From Acinetobacter sedimenti (GTDB lineage: Bacteria; Pseudomonadota; Gammaproteobacteria; Pseudomonadales; Moraxellaceae): a DNA stretch of 53,267 nt. Under the pieces are notes generated by a model. That model was given only the letters and a program-made list of their open reading frames with translations. It was not told where the DNA came from and made no database searches. Positions 40,415-50,868 of this stretch are shown one piece after another. Location: positions 1 to 53,267 of the forward strand of contig NZ_JAKUML010000017.1 in the NCBI RefSeq assembly GCF_022601685.1. Reading direction: 5' to 3'. How positions within the stretch are numbered: position 1 is the stretch's first letter; every line of letters starts with the position of its first letter. The position numbers were made by a program, and so were the translations under genes.

Positions 40415-43324
40415 TTGGTTTTTGATACTTTATCTTGTGTTTACTGTATTTTGGATGCGCAAACACAACACTATTCATGGGATGCGATTGTGCTGTTTTT
40501 GATTATTCTTTTGCCCTTATTACTCGGCACAACCATGGTCTGGGGCTTAGATAAACTGTCACGCCAAGCGACTGCGATCGGTGCAAGCGCACTGAGCTTT
40601 CTGTGTTTTATTCTATTAGCGCAATATCTACCTGATGTACAAAATGGCGGTGCTGTCCGCTATGTCATGGATTGGCTACCAAGCGTAGGGATCAATATTG
40701 ATCTGCGACTCGATGCGCTGAGTTTGATGTTTAGCATGTTGATCTCGGGGATCGGCACACTGATTTTTATTTATGCCTATTATTATTTAAGTAAAAAAAA
40801 TTCGCTGGCTAAGCTATATAGCCTACTGATGCTGTTTATGGCGGCGATGTTAGGCATTTCATTATCAAATAATTTAATTATTTTGCTGATCTTTTGGGAA
40901 CTCACCAGTATTTCATCGTTCTTATTAGTCGGTTATTGGCAGCGCTATGCCGCAGCACAACGTGGTGCTCGTATGGCACTGACCATCACAGGCATGGGTG
41001 GTCTGTGTATGCTCGGGGGCTTTATCCTGATTGGTCAGGTTGCAGGGACATACCAAATCGACCAGTTATTTGAACGTGCCGATATTATTCAAAATAGTCC
41101 ATATTTTTTACCTATTTTATTTTTAGTGTTAATGGGTGCATTTACCAAAAGTGCGCAGTTCCCATTTCACTTTTGGTTGCCGAATGCGATGGCGGCACCG
41201 ACACCTGTTTCAGCATATTTGCACTCAGCAACAATGGTTAAAGCAGGGATTTTCTTATTGGCACGTTTGTCGCCGATCTTCGTTGGGGCAAGTATCTATC
41301 ACGGTATTGTCACCGCAGTTGGTTTGCTCACCTTATGTATTGGTGCATTTTTAGCAATTTTTAAAGAAGATTTAAAAGGTTTGCTCGCTTACTCGACCAT
41401 TAGTCATTTGGGACTGATTGTCTGTCTATTGGGTATCGGCTCACCACTTTCCATTGCCGCTGCGATTTTCCATATTATTAATCATGCCACCTTCAAAGCG
41501 GCGCTGTTTATGATCGCAGGGATTATCGACCATGAAACAGGTACACGTGACCTACGTAAGCTCAGCGGTGTGTGGCAATTCCTCCCAATCACAGGCACGT
41601 TGGCAATGATCACTTGTGCGGCGATGGCAGGTGTACCACTGACTAACGGTTTTTTGTCTAAAGAAATGTTCTTTACCGAGCTAGTTGCTAATCATTCAGG
41701 CGTTTGGCTGAGCATTATGGTGGTCTTGGCGACTTTAGCAGGAATCTTTGCTGTGGCGTATTCAGTACGCTTTGTGCATGGGGTATTTTTCGACGCGCAG
41801 TATGGTAAGCCTTTACCCTCTCAAGACATTCACGAACCTGTCAAAGGAATGCTCGCTCCAGTTACCTTATTAGCGATTCTATGTATCATCGTCGGTATTG
41901 TTCCTGCGCTAACGGTGCAAAGTATCATCAATCAAGTCACGACAGCGACTGTGCAACATCATGATTTTGAGCATGTACATCTCGCTCTTTGGCATGGTTT
42001 TAATGTACCGCTAGTGATGAGTATCATCGCCTTAGTTGGTGGTGTGTTGTTCTATTTTAAATTGACAAAAAATGGTCGCATCCGTCAGATCGACCTCGAT
42101 CTACCACTCGGTAAGTTTCGTGGTTTATATTTATTTGATGCCTTTTTAAAACGCCTCTTTTTATTTAGCCGTTTTGTGAAAAAAAATACCGAAACAGGTT
42201 CATTGCAAAAATATTTATTCGTAATCCTGTGCTTTAGCATGTTGATGGTGGTTATTCCGCTATTTGGTTATGACTTATCGCAAGGCACACGAGAGCTAAG
42301 CCACGCACCGACTGCTGCCATTGTATTTTGGTTACTGCTCATTACGGCTTGTTTGATGATGTTGTGGTTCCATCATGAACGCATCAAAGCTGTGTTAATT
42401 AGTGGCGGTATCGGCTTAGTGGTGAGCATTACCTTTGTGGCATTGTCTGCTCCTGATTTGGCACTAACACAGATCACTGTTGATATTGTCACTACGGTGT
42501 TATTGCTGATGAGCTTGTCTTTATTACCACAGCTCACACCTTATGAATCGACACGTAGCCAACGCTGGCGTGATGGGGTTTTAGCGATCGTCGGTGGTTT
42601 GGGTCTAGGCTGGCTGACATGGTTGGTGCTGACACGTGATCATCAATCAATTTCATGGTTCTTCCAACAACAGTCGATTCCTCTCGGTGGTGGCTCGAAT
42701 ATTGTCAATGTGATTTTGGTTGATTTCCGTGGCTTTGATACCTTCGGTGAAATTACCGTCTTGGGTATTGCTGCGATCGGTGCGCTTTGTCTGATGGATG
42801 GTATGCGTACGCACGGCACAACGATGACCGAAGGCTTGAGCTATCGCTTCAACCCTTCACCGCTGATGATGCGTATGGCGATGTCATGGGTCATGCCGTT
42901 GGCATTGGTGGTGAGCTTGTATATTTTCTTGCGTGGGCACAACTTACCGGGTGGCGGATTCATTGCAGGCTTGGTGACGTCGATCGCGCTTGTGATCCAG
43001 TATATGGCATATGGTCAAGATCGCACTGAGCACATCTTGAAAGTCAACTCAGGACGATTGTATGAAAAATGGATTGGTGCGGGATTGGTGATTGCAGGAG
43101 CAACAGGTGTTGCTGCTTGGGCTTGGAGTAGACCCTTCTTGACCAGTGCACACATCTATGTCGATCCACCATTCATTGGAAAGTTACATCTTGCATCAGC
43201 TGCCGCATTCGATGTGGGTGTCTATATCACTGTGGTCGGTGCGACGATGTTGCTTATCTCGGTACTTGGTGACTCTCGACACTCTACCATGTCAGGACCT
43301 ATACCCTCAGGAGATCAATCATGA
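40415..43324 (+). CDS. mrpA: Mrp Na+/H+ antiporter subunit A, fused with B
   Basis: Largest subunit of the multi-subunit cation/proton antiporter related to complex I. Residues of about 20-560 are NuoL-like with FWELTSISSFLLVGYW, HFWLPNAMAAPTPVSAYLHS, MVKAGIFLLARLSP and YSTISHLGLIVCLLG. Residues of about 570-770 carry the MrpA C-terminal membrane part, and about 830-960 the MrpB-like domain (LPLGG to NVILVDFRGFDTFGE and GHNLPGGGFIAGLV). At 969 residues it is an A/B fusion, so no separate mrpB is expected. The frame has no convincing ATG: TTG at 40415, TTG at 40451 and GTG at 40490 (GGGA upstream) are candidates, so the true start is uncertain. It overlaps mrpC by four bases. Confidence 0.92.
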   Translation: MVFDTLSCVYCILDAQTQHYSWDAIVLFLIILLPLLLGTTMVWGLDKLSRQATAIGASALSFLCFILLAQYLPDVQNGGAVRYVMDWLPSVGINIDLRLDALSLMFSMLISGIGTLIFIYAYYYLSKKNSLAKLYSLLMLFMAAMLGISLSNNLIILLIFWELTSISSFLLVGYWQRYAAAQRGARMALTITGMGGLCMLGGFILIGQVAGTYQIDQLFERADIIQNSPYFLPILFLVLMGAFTKSAQFPFHFWLPNAMAAPTPVSAYLHSATMVKAGIFLLARLSPIFVGASIYHGIVTAVGLLTLCIGAFLAIFKEDLKGLLAYSTISHLGLIVCLLGIGSPLSIAAAIFHIINHATFKAALFMIAGIIDHETGTRDLRKLSGVWQFLPITGTLAMITCAAMAGVPLTNGFLSKEMFFTELVANHSGVWLSIMVVLATLAGIFAVAYSVRFVHGVFFDAQYGKPLPSQDIHEPVKGMLAPVTLLAILCIIVGIVPALTVQSIINQVTTATVQHHDFEHVHLALWHGFNVPLVMSIIALVGGVLFYFKLTKNGRIRQIDLDLPLGKFRGLYLFDAFLKRLFLFSRFVKKNTETGSLQKYLFVILCFSMLMVVIPLFGYDLSQGTRELSHAPTAAIVFWLLLITACLMMLWFHHERIKAVLISGGIGLVVSITFVALSAPDLALTQITVDIVTTVLLLMSLSLLPQLTPYESTRSQRWRDGVLAIVGGLGLGWLTWLVLTRDHQSISWFFQQQSIPLGGGSNIVNVILVDFRGFDTFGEITVLGIAAIGALCLMDGMRTHGTTMTEGLSYRFNPSPLMMRMAMSWVMPLALVVSLYIFLRGHNLPGGGFIAGLVTSIALVIQYMAYGQDRTEHILKVNSGRLYEKWIGAGLVIAGATGVAAWAWSRPFLTSAHIYVDPPFIGKLHLASAAAFDVGVYITVVGATMLLISVLGDSRHSTMSGPIPSGDQS

Positions 43325-43689
43325 TCAGTATGGAATTTTTAGTTGCCTCAGGTGTAGGGCTCGTGACAGCAACAGGGATTTATCTACTGCTTCGTCGGCG
43401 TACTTTTCCTGTGGTACTTGGGCTCGCCATGATTGGTTATGCGGTGAATATCTTTTTATTTAGCATGGGACGTCTTGAATTCAATGCGCCTGCGATTTTG
43501 ACAGATGCGATTAAAGTCACCGATCCACTACCTCAGGCATTGGTATTGACGGCGATTGTGATTGGCTTCGCCACGACAGCTTTTGTGGTACAGCTCGCCC
43601 TACGTAGTCGTTATGAATCAGGTAATGATCATGTGGACTCTAAAGATGAAGCAGAAATTACCTACGATCCACGTGAGGATGAGCCTTGA
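43321..43689 (+). CDS. mrpC: Mrp antiporter subunit C
   Basis: NuoK-like small membrane subunit of 122 residues with three hydrophobic helices and the signature GIYLLLRRRTFPVVLGLAMIGYAVN plus TDPLPQALVLTAIVIGFATTAFV. AGGAG upstream supports the ATG at 43321, which overlaps the end of mrpA. The acidic tail DEAEITYDPREDEP is cytoplasmic by prediction. It belongs to the operon mrpA-C-D-E-F-G. Confidence 0.93.
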   Translation: MISMEFLVASGVGLVTATGIYLLLRRRTFPVVLGLAMIGYAVNIFLFSMGRLEFNAPAILTDAIKVTDPLPQALVLTAIVIGFATTAFVVQLALRSRYESGNDHVDSKDEAEITYDPREDEP

Positions 43690-45497
43690 TGAGTTTTTTT
43701 GTGGATTTTTGGCAACAACATTTTCCAATTCTTTCGATTCTTGTGCCTGCATTTACAGGTTTTGCATTAGTTCTACTTGGCAACCCAGGTTCAGGCTCAT
43801 TAAAGACTGACCCTCGTCAACCGATTCGTCATGCGATCAGTCTAGGCTCAGCACTTGTTGGATTGCTCCTCGCCATTGCAATGGTGGACTTTGCCAATAC
43901 TGGACAGATTAAAGCATACTTCCTCAGTGAATGGTCTGCGCCATTTGGTATTGCTTTAGTCGTTGATCGTCTATCGGCGATGATGGTACTCCTGACCTAT
44001 ATCATCGCTGTACCAGTGCTATGGTTTGCCAGTGCAGAGTGGGATCAGCGTGGGCGGTACTTCCATGCGATGTTCCATTTCTTGTTGATGGGTGTGAGTG
44101 GTGCATTCCTGACAGGGGATTTATTTAACTTATTTGTCTTCTTTGAAGTATTGCTCCTCGCTTCATACGTATTGCTTTTGCATCATCACAATAAGGCACG
44201 ATTTAAACTCGGTTTGCACTACGTCATTATCAACTTACTTGCTTCAGCAATGTTCTTGATCGGTCTTGGGTTGATCTATGGCAGTGTCGGTAGTCTGAAT
44301 ATGGCGGATGTGGCGAGATTATTCCCACATTTAGAAAGCGATCAGCACCAACTTGCGATGGCAGGGGCAATGTTGTTATTCGTGGTATTTGGTATCAAAG
44401 CGGCGATGTTGCCTGTGGGTTTTTGGCTACCAAAAACCTATGCTGTGGCAGCCACTCCAGTCGCAGCGATTTTTGCATTAATGACCAAAGTCGGGATTTA
44501 CGCTATTTTGCGGGTCAACGGTACGGTATTTAGCGATCCGCAAGGGCAATATTTACTAGAAAATTGGTTACTCATCATCGGTGTATTGACCAGTCTATAT
44601 GGTGTATTCGGTGCAATCGCAGCGGAGCGCCTACGTCGCTTTATCGGGTTTATGATTTTATCGTCGATCGGTACGATCTTAATCGCTGTATCTTTATTTA
44701 GCCTACAAGCATGGGCTGCGGGTCTATATTATTTGGTGCACAGTACCATTATCGCAGCTACATTCTACTTACTTGGAGAGTGGATTAGCCTACAACGTGG
44801 TGCGCACAAAGATCACTTAAAGACTGCACCTGAAATGAAACAGCACAAATTACTCGGCTTGCTGTTTTTGCTGGTTGCATTGATGATGGCTGGCTTGCCG
44901 CCATTTAGTGGTTTTATTGGTAAAGTTTTTTTAATGCAAGGCACGCTGTATCATCCACAAAAAGTTTGGATTATCTTGGTAGTGCTAGTGGTGAGTTTAT
45001 TGAGCATCTTGGCATTCGTCCGTGCAGGCTACGTGATTTTTTGGCGAGCGACCACACCTGAGCAAAATCCAGAGCATGAAGCATTCCAAGCTTATAAGAA
45101 GCTTCCTGATCATGCTAGCCCACGCTTAAACTATGTGATCTATGGGCTACTTGTCGGCTTAACCGCCTATGCTTTATTGGCACAGCCCGTTTACCAATAT
45201 ACCTATGCGGCGGCGGAGCAACTGCAAAATAAACAACTCTATCAAGCTGTACTTTTGAAAAATACCAATCGCGGTGATGTGATTAGTGTTCAGCCTTACA
45301 ATCCATACTATCTTCCGCATGTGAAATACCGTGAAGATACCATTGAAGATCCTTATGAAAAATATATTCCATTTGTGATTTCTTCGAAAACTTTGGCGGG
45401 TGAACATATTCCTGCTGAGCTCAAAATACCACAAGAAGTTTCATCAGACACGCCTGCCTTGCCCGATGACGATGCCAAACTGGTACCAGTGGAGTAA
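43689..45497 (+). CDS. mrpD: Mrp antiporter subunit D
   Basis: NuoM/N-like proton-pumping subunit of 602 residues with about 14 hydrophobic segments. Motifs include LFNLFVFFEVLLLASYVLLL with the key glutamate, AMLPVGFWLPKTYAVAATPVAA, and LMTKVGIYAILR with the conserved lysine, as well as GLPPFSGFIGKVFLMQ. The ATG at 43689 overlaps the TGA of mrpC (TGATG); a TTG one codon earlier is less likely. After the last helix an extended soluble tail of about 90 residues, rich in Pro and Asp, is longer than in Bacillus MrpD. Confidence 0.94.
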   Translation: MSFFVDFWQQHFPILSILVPAFTGFALVLLGNPGSGSLKTDPRQPIRHAISLGSALVGLLLAIAMVDFANTGQIKAYFLSEWSAPFGIALVVDRLSAMMVLLTYIIAVPVLWFASAEWDQRGRYFHAMFHFLLMGVSGAFLTGDLFNLFVFFEVLLLASYVLLLHHHNKARFKLGLHYVIINLLASAMFLIGLGLIYGSVGSLNMADVARLFPHLESDQHQLAMAGAMLLFVVFGIKAAMLPVGFWLPKTYAVAATPVAAIFALMTKVGIYAILRVNGTVFSDPQGQYLLENWLLIIGVLTSLYGVFGAIAAERLRRFIGFMILSSIGTILIAVSLFSLQAWAAGLYYLVHSTIIAATFYLLGEWISLQRGAHKDHLKTAPEMKQHKLLGLLFLLVALMMAGLPPFSGFIGKVFLMQGTLYHPQKVWIILVVLVVSLLSILAFVRAGYVIFWRATTPEQNPEHEAFQAYKKLPDHASPRLNYVIYGLLVGLTAYALLAQPVYQYTYAAAEQLQNKQLYQAVLLKNTNRGDVISVQPYNPYYLPHVKYREDTIEDPYEKYIPFVISSKTLAGEHIPAELKIPQEVSSDTPALPDDDAKLVPVE

Positions 45498-45500
45498 GCG

Positions 45501-46100
45501 ATGACAGATCAAATTCCTGCAAATCACAATACCAATGGTTCTGCCAATCCTAAGCCACAGGAACAGCTGACCGATCAGCTTGTCCCTGCAACATTCATCA
45601 ATCGGATATTTCCACATCCTTTGGTATCTTTCTTGGTCTTTATTGCATGGTTAATGCTGAGTCATAGCGCAAGTCTAGGCAATTTAATCTTGGCGTTGAT
45701 TTTGGCTGTCTTGATTCCAAAAATCATGCAAGCTTTTATCACACGTACGCCACAGCTTGATTGGATGACTGCACTCAAATTATTTTTTGTGGTGCTATAC
45801 GACATTATCATCAGTAATTTTAAAGTCGCAAAACTGGTACTTGGGCCTTCACATCAGCTCCATCCTGCATGGTATCGTGTGCCACTCGACAGTAATCACG
45901 ATCACGTGAATACTTTACTGGCAATGATCATTACCACCACACCAGGCACGGTGTCTGCGGGTATTGATTTGGAACGAGGAGATATTCTCGTACATAGTTT
46001 AAGTAGTTTAGATACCGAAGCAGATATTGCAGAAATCAAAGCACGTTACGAACAGCCTTTAATTCAAATCTTCCATGCACAACCACGGGAGGCAGAGTGA
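45501..46100 (+). CDS. mrpE: Mrp antiporter subunit E
   Basis: Subunit with an N-terminal polar stretch of about 35 residues, three hydrophobic segments and a soluble C-terminal part with TTPGTVSAGIDLERGDILVHSL, the MrpE/MnhE hallmark. It starts three bases after mrpD and overlaps mrpF by one base. MrpE is required for full antiport in Bacillus and may assist assembly. Confidence 0.92.
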   Translation: MTDQIPANHNTNGSANPKPQEQLTDQLVPATFINRIFPHPLVSFLVFIAWLMLSHSASLGNLILALILAVLIPKIMQAFITRTPQLDWMTALKLFFVVLYDIIISNFKVAKLVLGPSHQLHPAWYRVPLDSNHDHVNTLLAMIITTTPGTVSAGIDLERGDILVHSLSSLDTEADIAEIKARYEQPLIQIFHAQPREAE

Positions 46101-46375
46101 TGATCTTTTTACCTTATGTGCTGATGTTTAGCATCATTGCCATCACCATCTCGACATTATTGTGTATTGTTCGCCTGATCATTGGACCATCCGTAGTAGA
46201 TCGACTGCTCGCACTGGATACTTTATTTTTGAATGCGACTTGTTTGATCGTGGTACTTGGTGTGTATTGGACAACGACGGATTTATTTGAATCTGCACTA
46301 CTCGTTGCAATGTTCGGCTTTGTATCGACTGCCGCTTTAGCACGTTACTTTACCACTGGTCATGTGATTGATTGA
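46100..46375 (+). CDS. mrpF: Mrp antiporter subunit F
   Basis: Three-helix subunit of about 91 residues with the family pattern IRLIxGPSVVDRLLALDT seen here as CIVRLIIGPSVVDRLLALDT, and a second helix carrying the conserved D. GGGAGG at 46087-46092 supports the ATG at 46100 (TGATG overlap with mrpE); a GTG one codon earlier is less likely. Confidence 0.92.
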   Translation: MIFLPYVLMFSIIAITISTLLCIVRLIIGPSVVDRLLALDTLFLNATCLIVVLGVYWTTTDLFESALLVAMFGFVSTAALARYFTTGHVID

Positions 46376-46388
46376 GGAGCATATTCTA

Positions 46389-46799
46389 ATGTTAATAATG
46401 GAAATCTTGATCTCGATCTTTTTAATCATCGGCTCATTTTTTGTCTTAGTTGGTGGGATTGGTATGGTGCGCCTACCCGATCTCTTTATGCGTTTGCACG
46501 CACCAACTAAAGCCAGCACTTTGGGCTTAGGGAGCTTTTTGATCGCAGGGATGATTTATGCAGCATTTCATGGACGCTTTGGCTTTCCTGAAATTCTATT
46601 GACCTTATTTGCTTTTGTGACTGCGCCTGTATCTGCAAATCTCTTGGCACAAGCCGCTATCCATCTCAATTTGCGCTCTCGTAGTGGTGATGTGCCCGAA
46701 GCGATTAACCGTCCATTGCCGTGGCAACGTCAACGCTCTGCCTTGTTTCGTGCCGAATATCGCACTGACAGTCAGACTCAAAACCATCGTGAAGATTAA
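46389..46799 (+). CDS. mrpG: Mrp antiporter subunit G
   Basis: Last operon subunit, with three helices and the signature GGIGMVRLPDLFMRLHAPTK followed by LGSFLIAGMIY. GAGGAG at 46374-46379 sits nine bases before the ATG at 46389, which I chose over a TTG at 46368 that would overlap mrpF. The C-terminal about 40 residues are polar and basic (RPLPWQRQRSALFR). Confidence 0.92.
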   Translation: MLIMEILISIFLIIGSFFVLVGGIGMVRLPDLFMRLHAPTKASTLGLGSFLIAGMIYAAFHGRFGFPEILLTLFAFVTAPVSANLLAQAAIHLNLRSRSGDVPEAINRPLPWQRQRSALFRAEYRTDSQTQNHRED

Positions 46800-46865
46800 C
46801 AACTATTGACAGATGTATCGCATTGCACCTATTTTGAAGGAAAAGCATTCATATAGATAAAAGCC

Positions 46866-47675
46866 ATGCTCAAGAAAACACGAATCACCGCTTTGTATTT
46901 CAGCTTACTGACTTTTTCAGCGCACAATTATGCTAATGCACCAAGTGAGCCAACCGCCACTCAACAACCATCATTCTATAAAAGCTGTAGCGAAGCAACA
47001 ATGGCACAGCTGAATAAAGTAGAAACCTTTCATCAAGAGTTTTTGGGTGGTGAGTCAGATTGTATCGTGATTGATAACACGCATGTCTTACTTGCCACAA
47101 GCCAAGCTGTACATGATGATAGCTTTGAAACCACGGCTTATGATCTGCGTGTGCGATTAATCAACATTCAGAATAATAAAATTATTGCTCAGACGCTTCG
47201 CCCGAAACATCTTAACTCTCGAGTCGAAGAACGAGAAACCATATTCTTTGATAAAGCACACTTCTCAACGCTAGCAGGACAACATGTTATTGGGATTCGT
47301 CATAGCTGGGAGGACTTTGATGGTTTTAATTCAACCAGCGAATATATCGACCTTATGCATTTGAAACCAAACCATACCATGCGCTTTGTATTACAAGGTC
47401 TGCCGATGCGTGAAACTTTTTATGCAAAAGGTGAATGTCCGTCTAATCAAGCGACTTGGGGTGCAGAGATCAATAGCCTGTTAATTTTGGATAAAAAAGT
47501 CAGTCACGGTCTGCAAGACTTAATCTTTAAACAACGCTATACCCATAACGAAGCGCATAAAGAATCAGGGTGTAAACCGAACAAATCGGTACACAACGAA
47601 AGCTTTCGCATTTCATTTAATGGTCAAGAATATCCATTTGATCCAGTAGATTTTAATCAAATTGATGTTATTTGA
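46866..47675 (+). CDS. Exported protein, unknown
   Basis: Starts with a signal peptide (MLKKTRITALYFSLLTFSAHNYA) and is otherwise a soluble protein of about 245 residues with several cysteines (C42, and others near 66, 193 and 230) that may form disulfides in the periplasm. The texture is beta-rich, with DCIVIDNTHVLLATSQAV and TAYDLRVRLINIQNNKII. I do not recognise a family. It starts about 65 bases after mrpG and could be read through from the operon, but may have its own promoter. It ends at a strong bidirectional terminator. Confidence 0.65.
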   Translation: MLKKTRITALYFSLLTFSAHNYANAPSEPTATQQPSFYKSCSEATMAQLNKVETFHQEFLGGESDCIVIDNTHVLLATSQAVHDDSFETTAYDLRVRLINIQNNKIIAQTLRPKHLNSRVEERETIFFDKAHFSTLAGQHVIGIRHSWEDFDGFNSTSEYIDLMHLKPNHTMRFVLQGLPMRETFYAKGECPSNQATWGAEINSLLILDKKVSHGLQDLIFKQRYTHNEAHKESGCKPNKSVHNESFRISFNGQEYPFDPVDFNQIDVI

Positions 47676-47704
47676 TTGTCTTTATTGTTCAAAAGTATTC
47701 ACGA

Positions 47705-47733
47705 AAAAAACCAGACATGTTGTCTGGTTTTTT
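47705..47733. terminator. Bidirectional terminator
   Basis: A perfect 13-bp stem, AAAAAACCAGACA at 47705-47717 with TGTCTGGTTTTTT at 47721-47733, closes a 3-nt loop. A and T runs on each side let it serve both the exported-protein gene on the plus strand and the rbfA operon on the minus strand. Confidence 0.9.
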
Positions 47734-47759
47734 AAAATCATCTTGGATAATGCGCTGAA

Positions 47760-48161
47760 TTACTCATCATCGTTTTGATCAGTTTTAGGCGGCAAGTCTT
47801 GCACTGCTTTTTCAATCAAACCAAACATATAGTTGCCGTAGGCATTGGTCTTGTCATAATGAAAACGCAGGCGTGGCGTGATACGTGTCTTGATCCGACG
47901 ACTCAACTCTTGACGCAAGAAGCCTGATGCTTTGTTTAATACATCTAGGCTGTCTTTGTGTGCATCTTCAGATTGGTCATCTTCAAGTTCACGTCCCATC
48001 ACCGTCACATAGACATCTGCATAGCCAAGATCAGGACTGACCTTGACCGCAGAGATCGTGACTAAACCACCTAAACGCGGATCTTTGAGTTCCAAGCGAA
48101 TCAGTTCAGAGAGTTCTCGCTGAACCGTATCCGCCATCCGCTTTAAGCGTTGACCTGACAT
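47760..48161 (-). CDS. rbfA: 30S ribosome-binding factor RbfA
   Basis: Ribosome maturation factor that binds the 30S subunit near helix 1 of 16S rRNA and is needed for processing at low temperature. It has RLKRMADTVQRELSELIRLELKDPR, the KH-like core VTISAVKVSPDLGYADVYVTVMG and LRFHYDKTNAYG near the end. It starts with ATG overlapping the last base of the infB stop, so it is translationally coupled. It is the last gene of the minus-strand rimP-nusA-infB-rbfA set. Confidence 0.95.
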   Translation of the reverse strand: MSGQRLKRMADTVQRELSELIRLELKDPRLGGLVTISAVKVSPDLGYADVYVTVMGRELEDDQSEDAHKDSLDVLNKASGFLRQELSRRIKTRITPRLRFHYDKTNAYGNYMFGLIEKAVQDLPPKTDQNDDE

Positions 48162-50854
48162 TAAAGACTCCGTTTAATCGTTTGTACGTCGTAGACTTCG
48201 ATTTTGTCCAGTTCTTGAATGTCTTTATAGCCTTTAACCGCTAGACCACATTCCATACCTGCACGCACTTCTTCTACCACGTCTTTGTAGCGACGTAATG
48301 ATTCCAATTCACCTTGGAACACCACCACATCGTCACGTAATACACGAATTGGCTTGTTACGGTGAATCACACCTTCCATGACCATACAGCCTGCTGCTGC
48401 ACCGAACTTACTTGAACGGAACACTTCACGGACTTGCGCCACACCAAGAATCGTTTCACGATGTTCAGGTGCCAATTTACCACTCATGGCATCTTTGACA
48501 TCATCGATCAATTCATAAATGATGCTGTAGTAACGAATATCCACGCCATCTTGATCAGAACGCTGACGTGCTGCTGTATCGGCACGCACATTAAAGCCAA
48601 GTAATACCGCTTCAGAAGATTCTGCCAAGATCACGTCAGACTCAGTGATTGCACCAACACCTGAGCTGATAATGCGTACTTGTACTTCATCAGTTGAAAG
48701 CTCAGTCAATGCCACACTCAACGCTTCAAGTGAACCACGTACATCAGCACGCATCACCACATTGACGGTTGGGACATCTTGTTTACCCATAGACGCCATG
48801 AGGTTTTCAAGACGCATTGCGCTTTGACGGTCGATACGCTTTTGACGTTCACGGTCAGAACGTGCATCAGCCACTTCACGTGCTTTCTTCTCATCATTAA
48901 CGACAAGGACTTCGTCACCCGCCATTGGCGCTTCTGGTAGACCCAAAATTTCCACTGGAATCGAAGGACCTGCCGACTTGATACGGTTACCATTTTCATC
49001 CGTCATGGCACGTACACGTCCATAAGATGAACCTGCAAGCACCAAGTCACCGATATTCAATGTACCGTTTTGTACCAAGATCGATGTCACTGCACCACGA
49101 CCTTTGTCCACACGTGCTTCGATCACTACACCTTGAGCAGCACCTTCGCTTGACGCTTGAAGTTCCATCAATTCTGATTGAATCAAGATCAAATCTAGCA
49201 ACTCATCAATGCCGTCACCTGTATGTGCAGACACTTTAGCTACTGGGACATCACCGCCCCATTGCTCAGGCACGATTTCTTTGGCAGTCAATTCATTCAA
49301 GACACGATCAGGATCGGCTGATTCTTTATCCATCTTGTTAATTGCGACGATAATCGGCGTACCTGCAGCACGCGCATGGTCAATGGCTTCGGCAGTTTGT
49401 GGCATCACACCATCATCGGCTGCAACCACGAGAATCACGATATCAGTCGCTTTGGCACCACGTGAACGCATTGAGGTAAACGCTGCGTGTCCTGGGGTAT
49501 CTAGGAAAGTAATAATCCCTTTCTCAGTTTCCACATGATATGCACCGATGTGCTGGGTAATCCCACCTGCTTCACCAGAAGCTACTTTTGAACGACGAAT
49601 ACGATCCAGCAAAGAAGTCTTACCGTGATCGACGTGACCCATGATGGTCACCACTGGCGGACGAGTTGAAAGCTCACCACGTTTTTGCTCAGCTTGTTCA
49701 AGCAAGTTATCTTCGGCTGCTGTATCAGAAACAAGTACAGGATTGTGACCCATTTCCTCAACCACAAGTACCGCTGTATCTTGGTCAATGGCTTGGTTTT
49801 GGGTAACTAGCTCGCCCATTTTCATCAAGGTTTTGATGACTTCACGGACTTTAATCGCCATTTTCTGTGCAAGATCGCCAACTACGATGGTTGAACCGAT
49901 TTCAACATCATAAACTTGCTTTTTCACAGGTTTTTCAAAACCATGCTTATTGCCTTGACTGGTTTTTAAACCACGCTTATGACTTGAGCGATTGAAGTTT
50001 TGCTCTTCCTGATTGTGGCGACCGCCTTTTTTCTGACCACGACCACCAGTGTTGCCACCACGTTTGATCTCACGATCTTCTTGTTCAAAAGAATCTTCAT
50101 AAGCCTGACCAACTAAACCTGCAGCCAATGGTGTATCATCAACAACTTTAATCGAAGGCGTACTACTGCCTTCATACTTTGTTGCCATTTTACGCATTTG
50201 CTCAAGGGTACGTTGCTGTGCTTCTTCAGCCGCTTTACGACGAGTAGCTTCTTCAGTCGCTTTCAACTGAGCAGCCTGCGCTTCACGTGCTTTTTTTTCA
50301 GCTTCAGTTTCAGTTGGTTTCTCAACTTTCGTAGACTTTTTCTTTACAACAACTGCTGCTTTTGGCTTTTCAGCTTTAGCTTCTGTACCATGATTTGCAC
50401 GCATCGCATCTAAGGTTGCTTTGGCTTTATTTTCCGCAACTTCGGCTTGCTTTTGACTTTGTGCTTTTTCAGTCGCAACTTGTTTCGCTTTCGCATCCAC
50501 TTGTGCTTTTTGTTCAGCTTCAGCTTTTACCTTTGCTTCTGCATCAGCAGCAAGTTGAGCAGGATCAGGTTTGACAAAAGTTTGCTTTTTACGCACTTCA
50601 ACATTGATCTTCTTGGTGCGACCAGATGAGTCGGCAAGATTTGCTGTACCGGTCGTTTTACGCTTTAGGGTAATTTTACCTGCGCCCAACTTTCCAGAGG
50701 CATTATTAAATTGAGCAAGCTTTTCCTGATCATCTGAGCTAATCACATCATCGGCTTTGCGTTGCGGTAAACCAGCAGCTCGAACTTGTTCAAGGAGCTT
50801 TTCAACTGGACTATCTACGCTTTTCGCTAACTCTTGTATCGTCTTGTCCGTCAT
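48161..50854 (-). CDS. infB: Translation initiation factor IF-2
   Basis: GTPase that brings initiator fMet-tRNA to the 30S subunit. An IF2 N-terminal domain (about 1-50) is followed by a long charged region with A/K/E-rich coiled-coil texture (about 95-230) and a basic G/R-rich stretch, then the second IF2_N domain, and the G domain with G1 [10 protein letters not shown] near 404, DTPGHAAF and NKMD near 507. Domains II-IV follow, ending [10 protein letters not shown]. Length 897 is normal for the alpha form. GGAGG sits just before the ATG. It lies 14 bases after nusA. Confidence 0.97.
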   Translation of the reverse strand: MTDKTIQELAKSVDSPVEKLLEQVRAAGLPQRKADDVISSDDQEKLAQFNNASGKLGAGKITLKRKTTGTANLADSSGRTKKINVEVRKKQTFVKPDPAQLAADAEAKVKAEAEQKAQVDAKAKQVATEKAQSQKQAEVAENKAKATLDAMRANHGTEAKAEKPKAAVVVKKKSTKVEKPTETEAEKKAREAQAAQLKATEEATRRKAAEEAQQRTLEQMRKMATKYEGSSTPSIKVVDDTPLAAGLVGQAYEDSFEQEDREIKRGGNTGGRGQKKGGRHNQEEQNFNRSSHKRGLKTSQGNKHGFEKPVKKQVYDVEIGSTIVVGDLAQKMAIKVREVIKTLMKMGELVTQNQAIDQDTAVLVVEEMGHNPVLVSDTAAEDNLLEQAEQKRGELSTRPPVVTIMGHVDHGKTSLLDRIRRSKVASGEAGGITQHIGAYHVETEKGIITFLDTPGHAAFTSMRSRGAKATDIVILVVAADDGVMPQTAEAIDHARAAGTPIIVAINKMDKESADPDRVLNELTAKEIVPEQWGGDVPVAKVSAHTGDGIDELLDLILIQSELMELQASSEGAAQGVVIEARVDKGRGAVTSILVQNGTLNIGDLVLAGSSYGRVRAMTDENGNRIKSAGPSIPVEILGLPEAPMAGDEVLVVNDEKKAREVADARSDRERQKRIDRQSAMRLENLMASMGKQDVPTVNVVMRADVRGSLEALSVALTELSTDEVQVRIISSGVGAITESDVILAESSEAVLLGFNVRADTAARQRSDQDGVDIRYYSIIYELIDDVKDAMSGKLAPEHRETILGVAQVREVFRSSKFGAAAGCMVMEGVIHRNKPIRVLRDDVVVFQGELESLRRYKDVVEEVRAGMECGLAVKGYKDIQELDKIEVYDVQTIKRSL

Positions 50855-50868
50855 ATATGACCTCCTCC

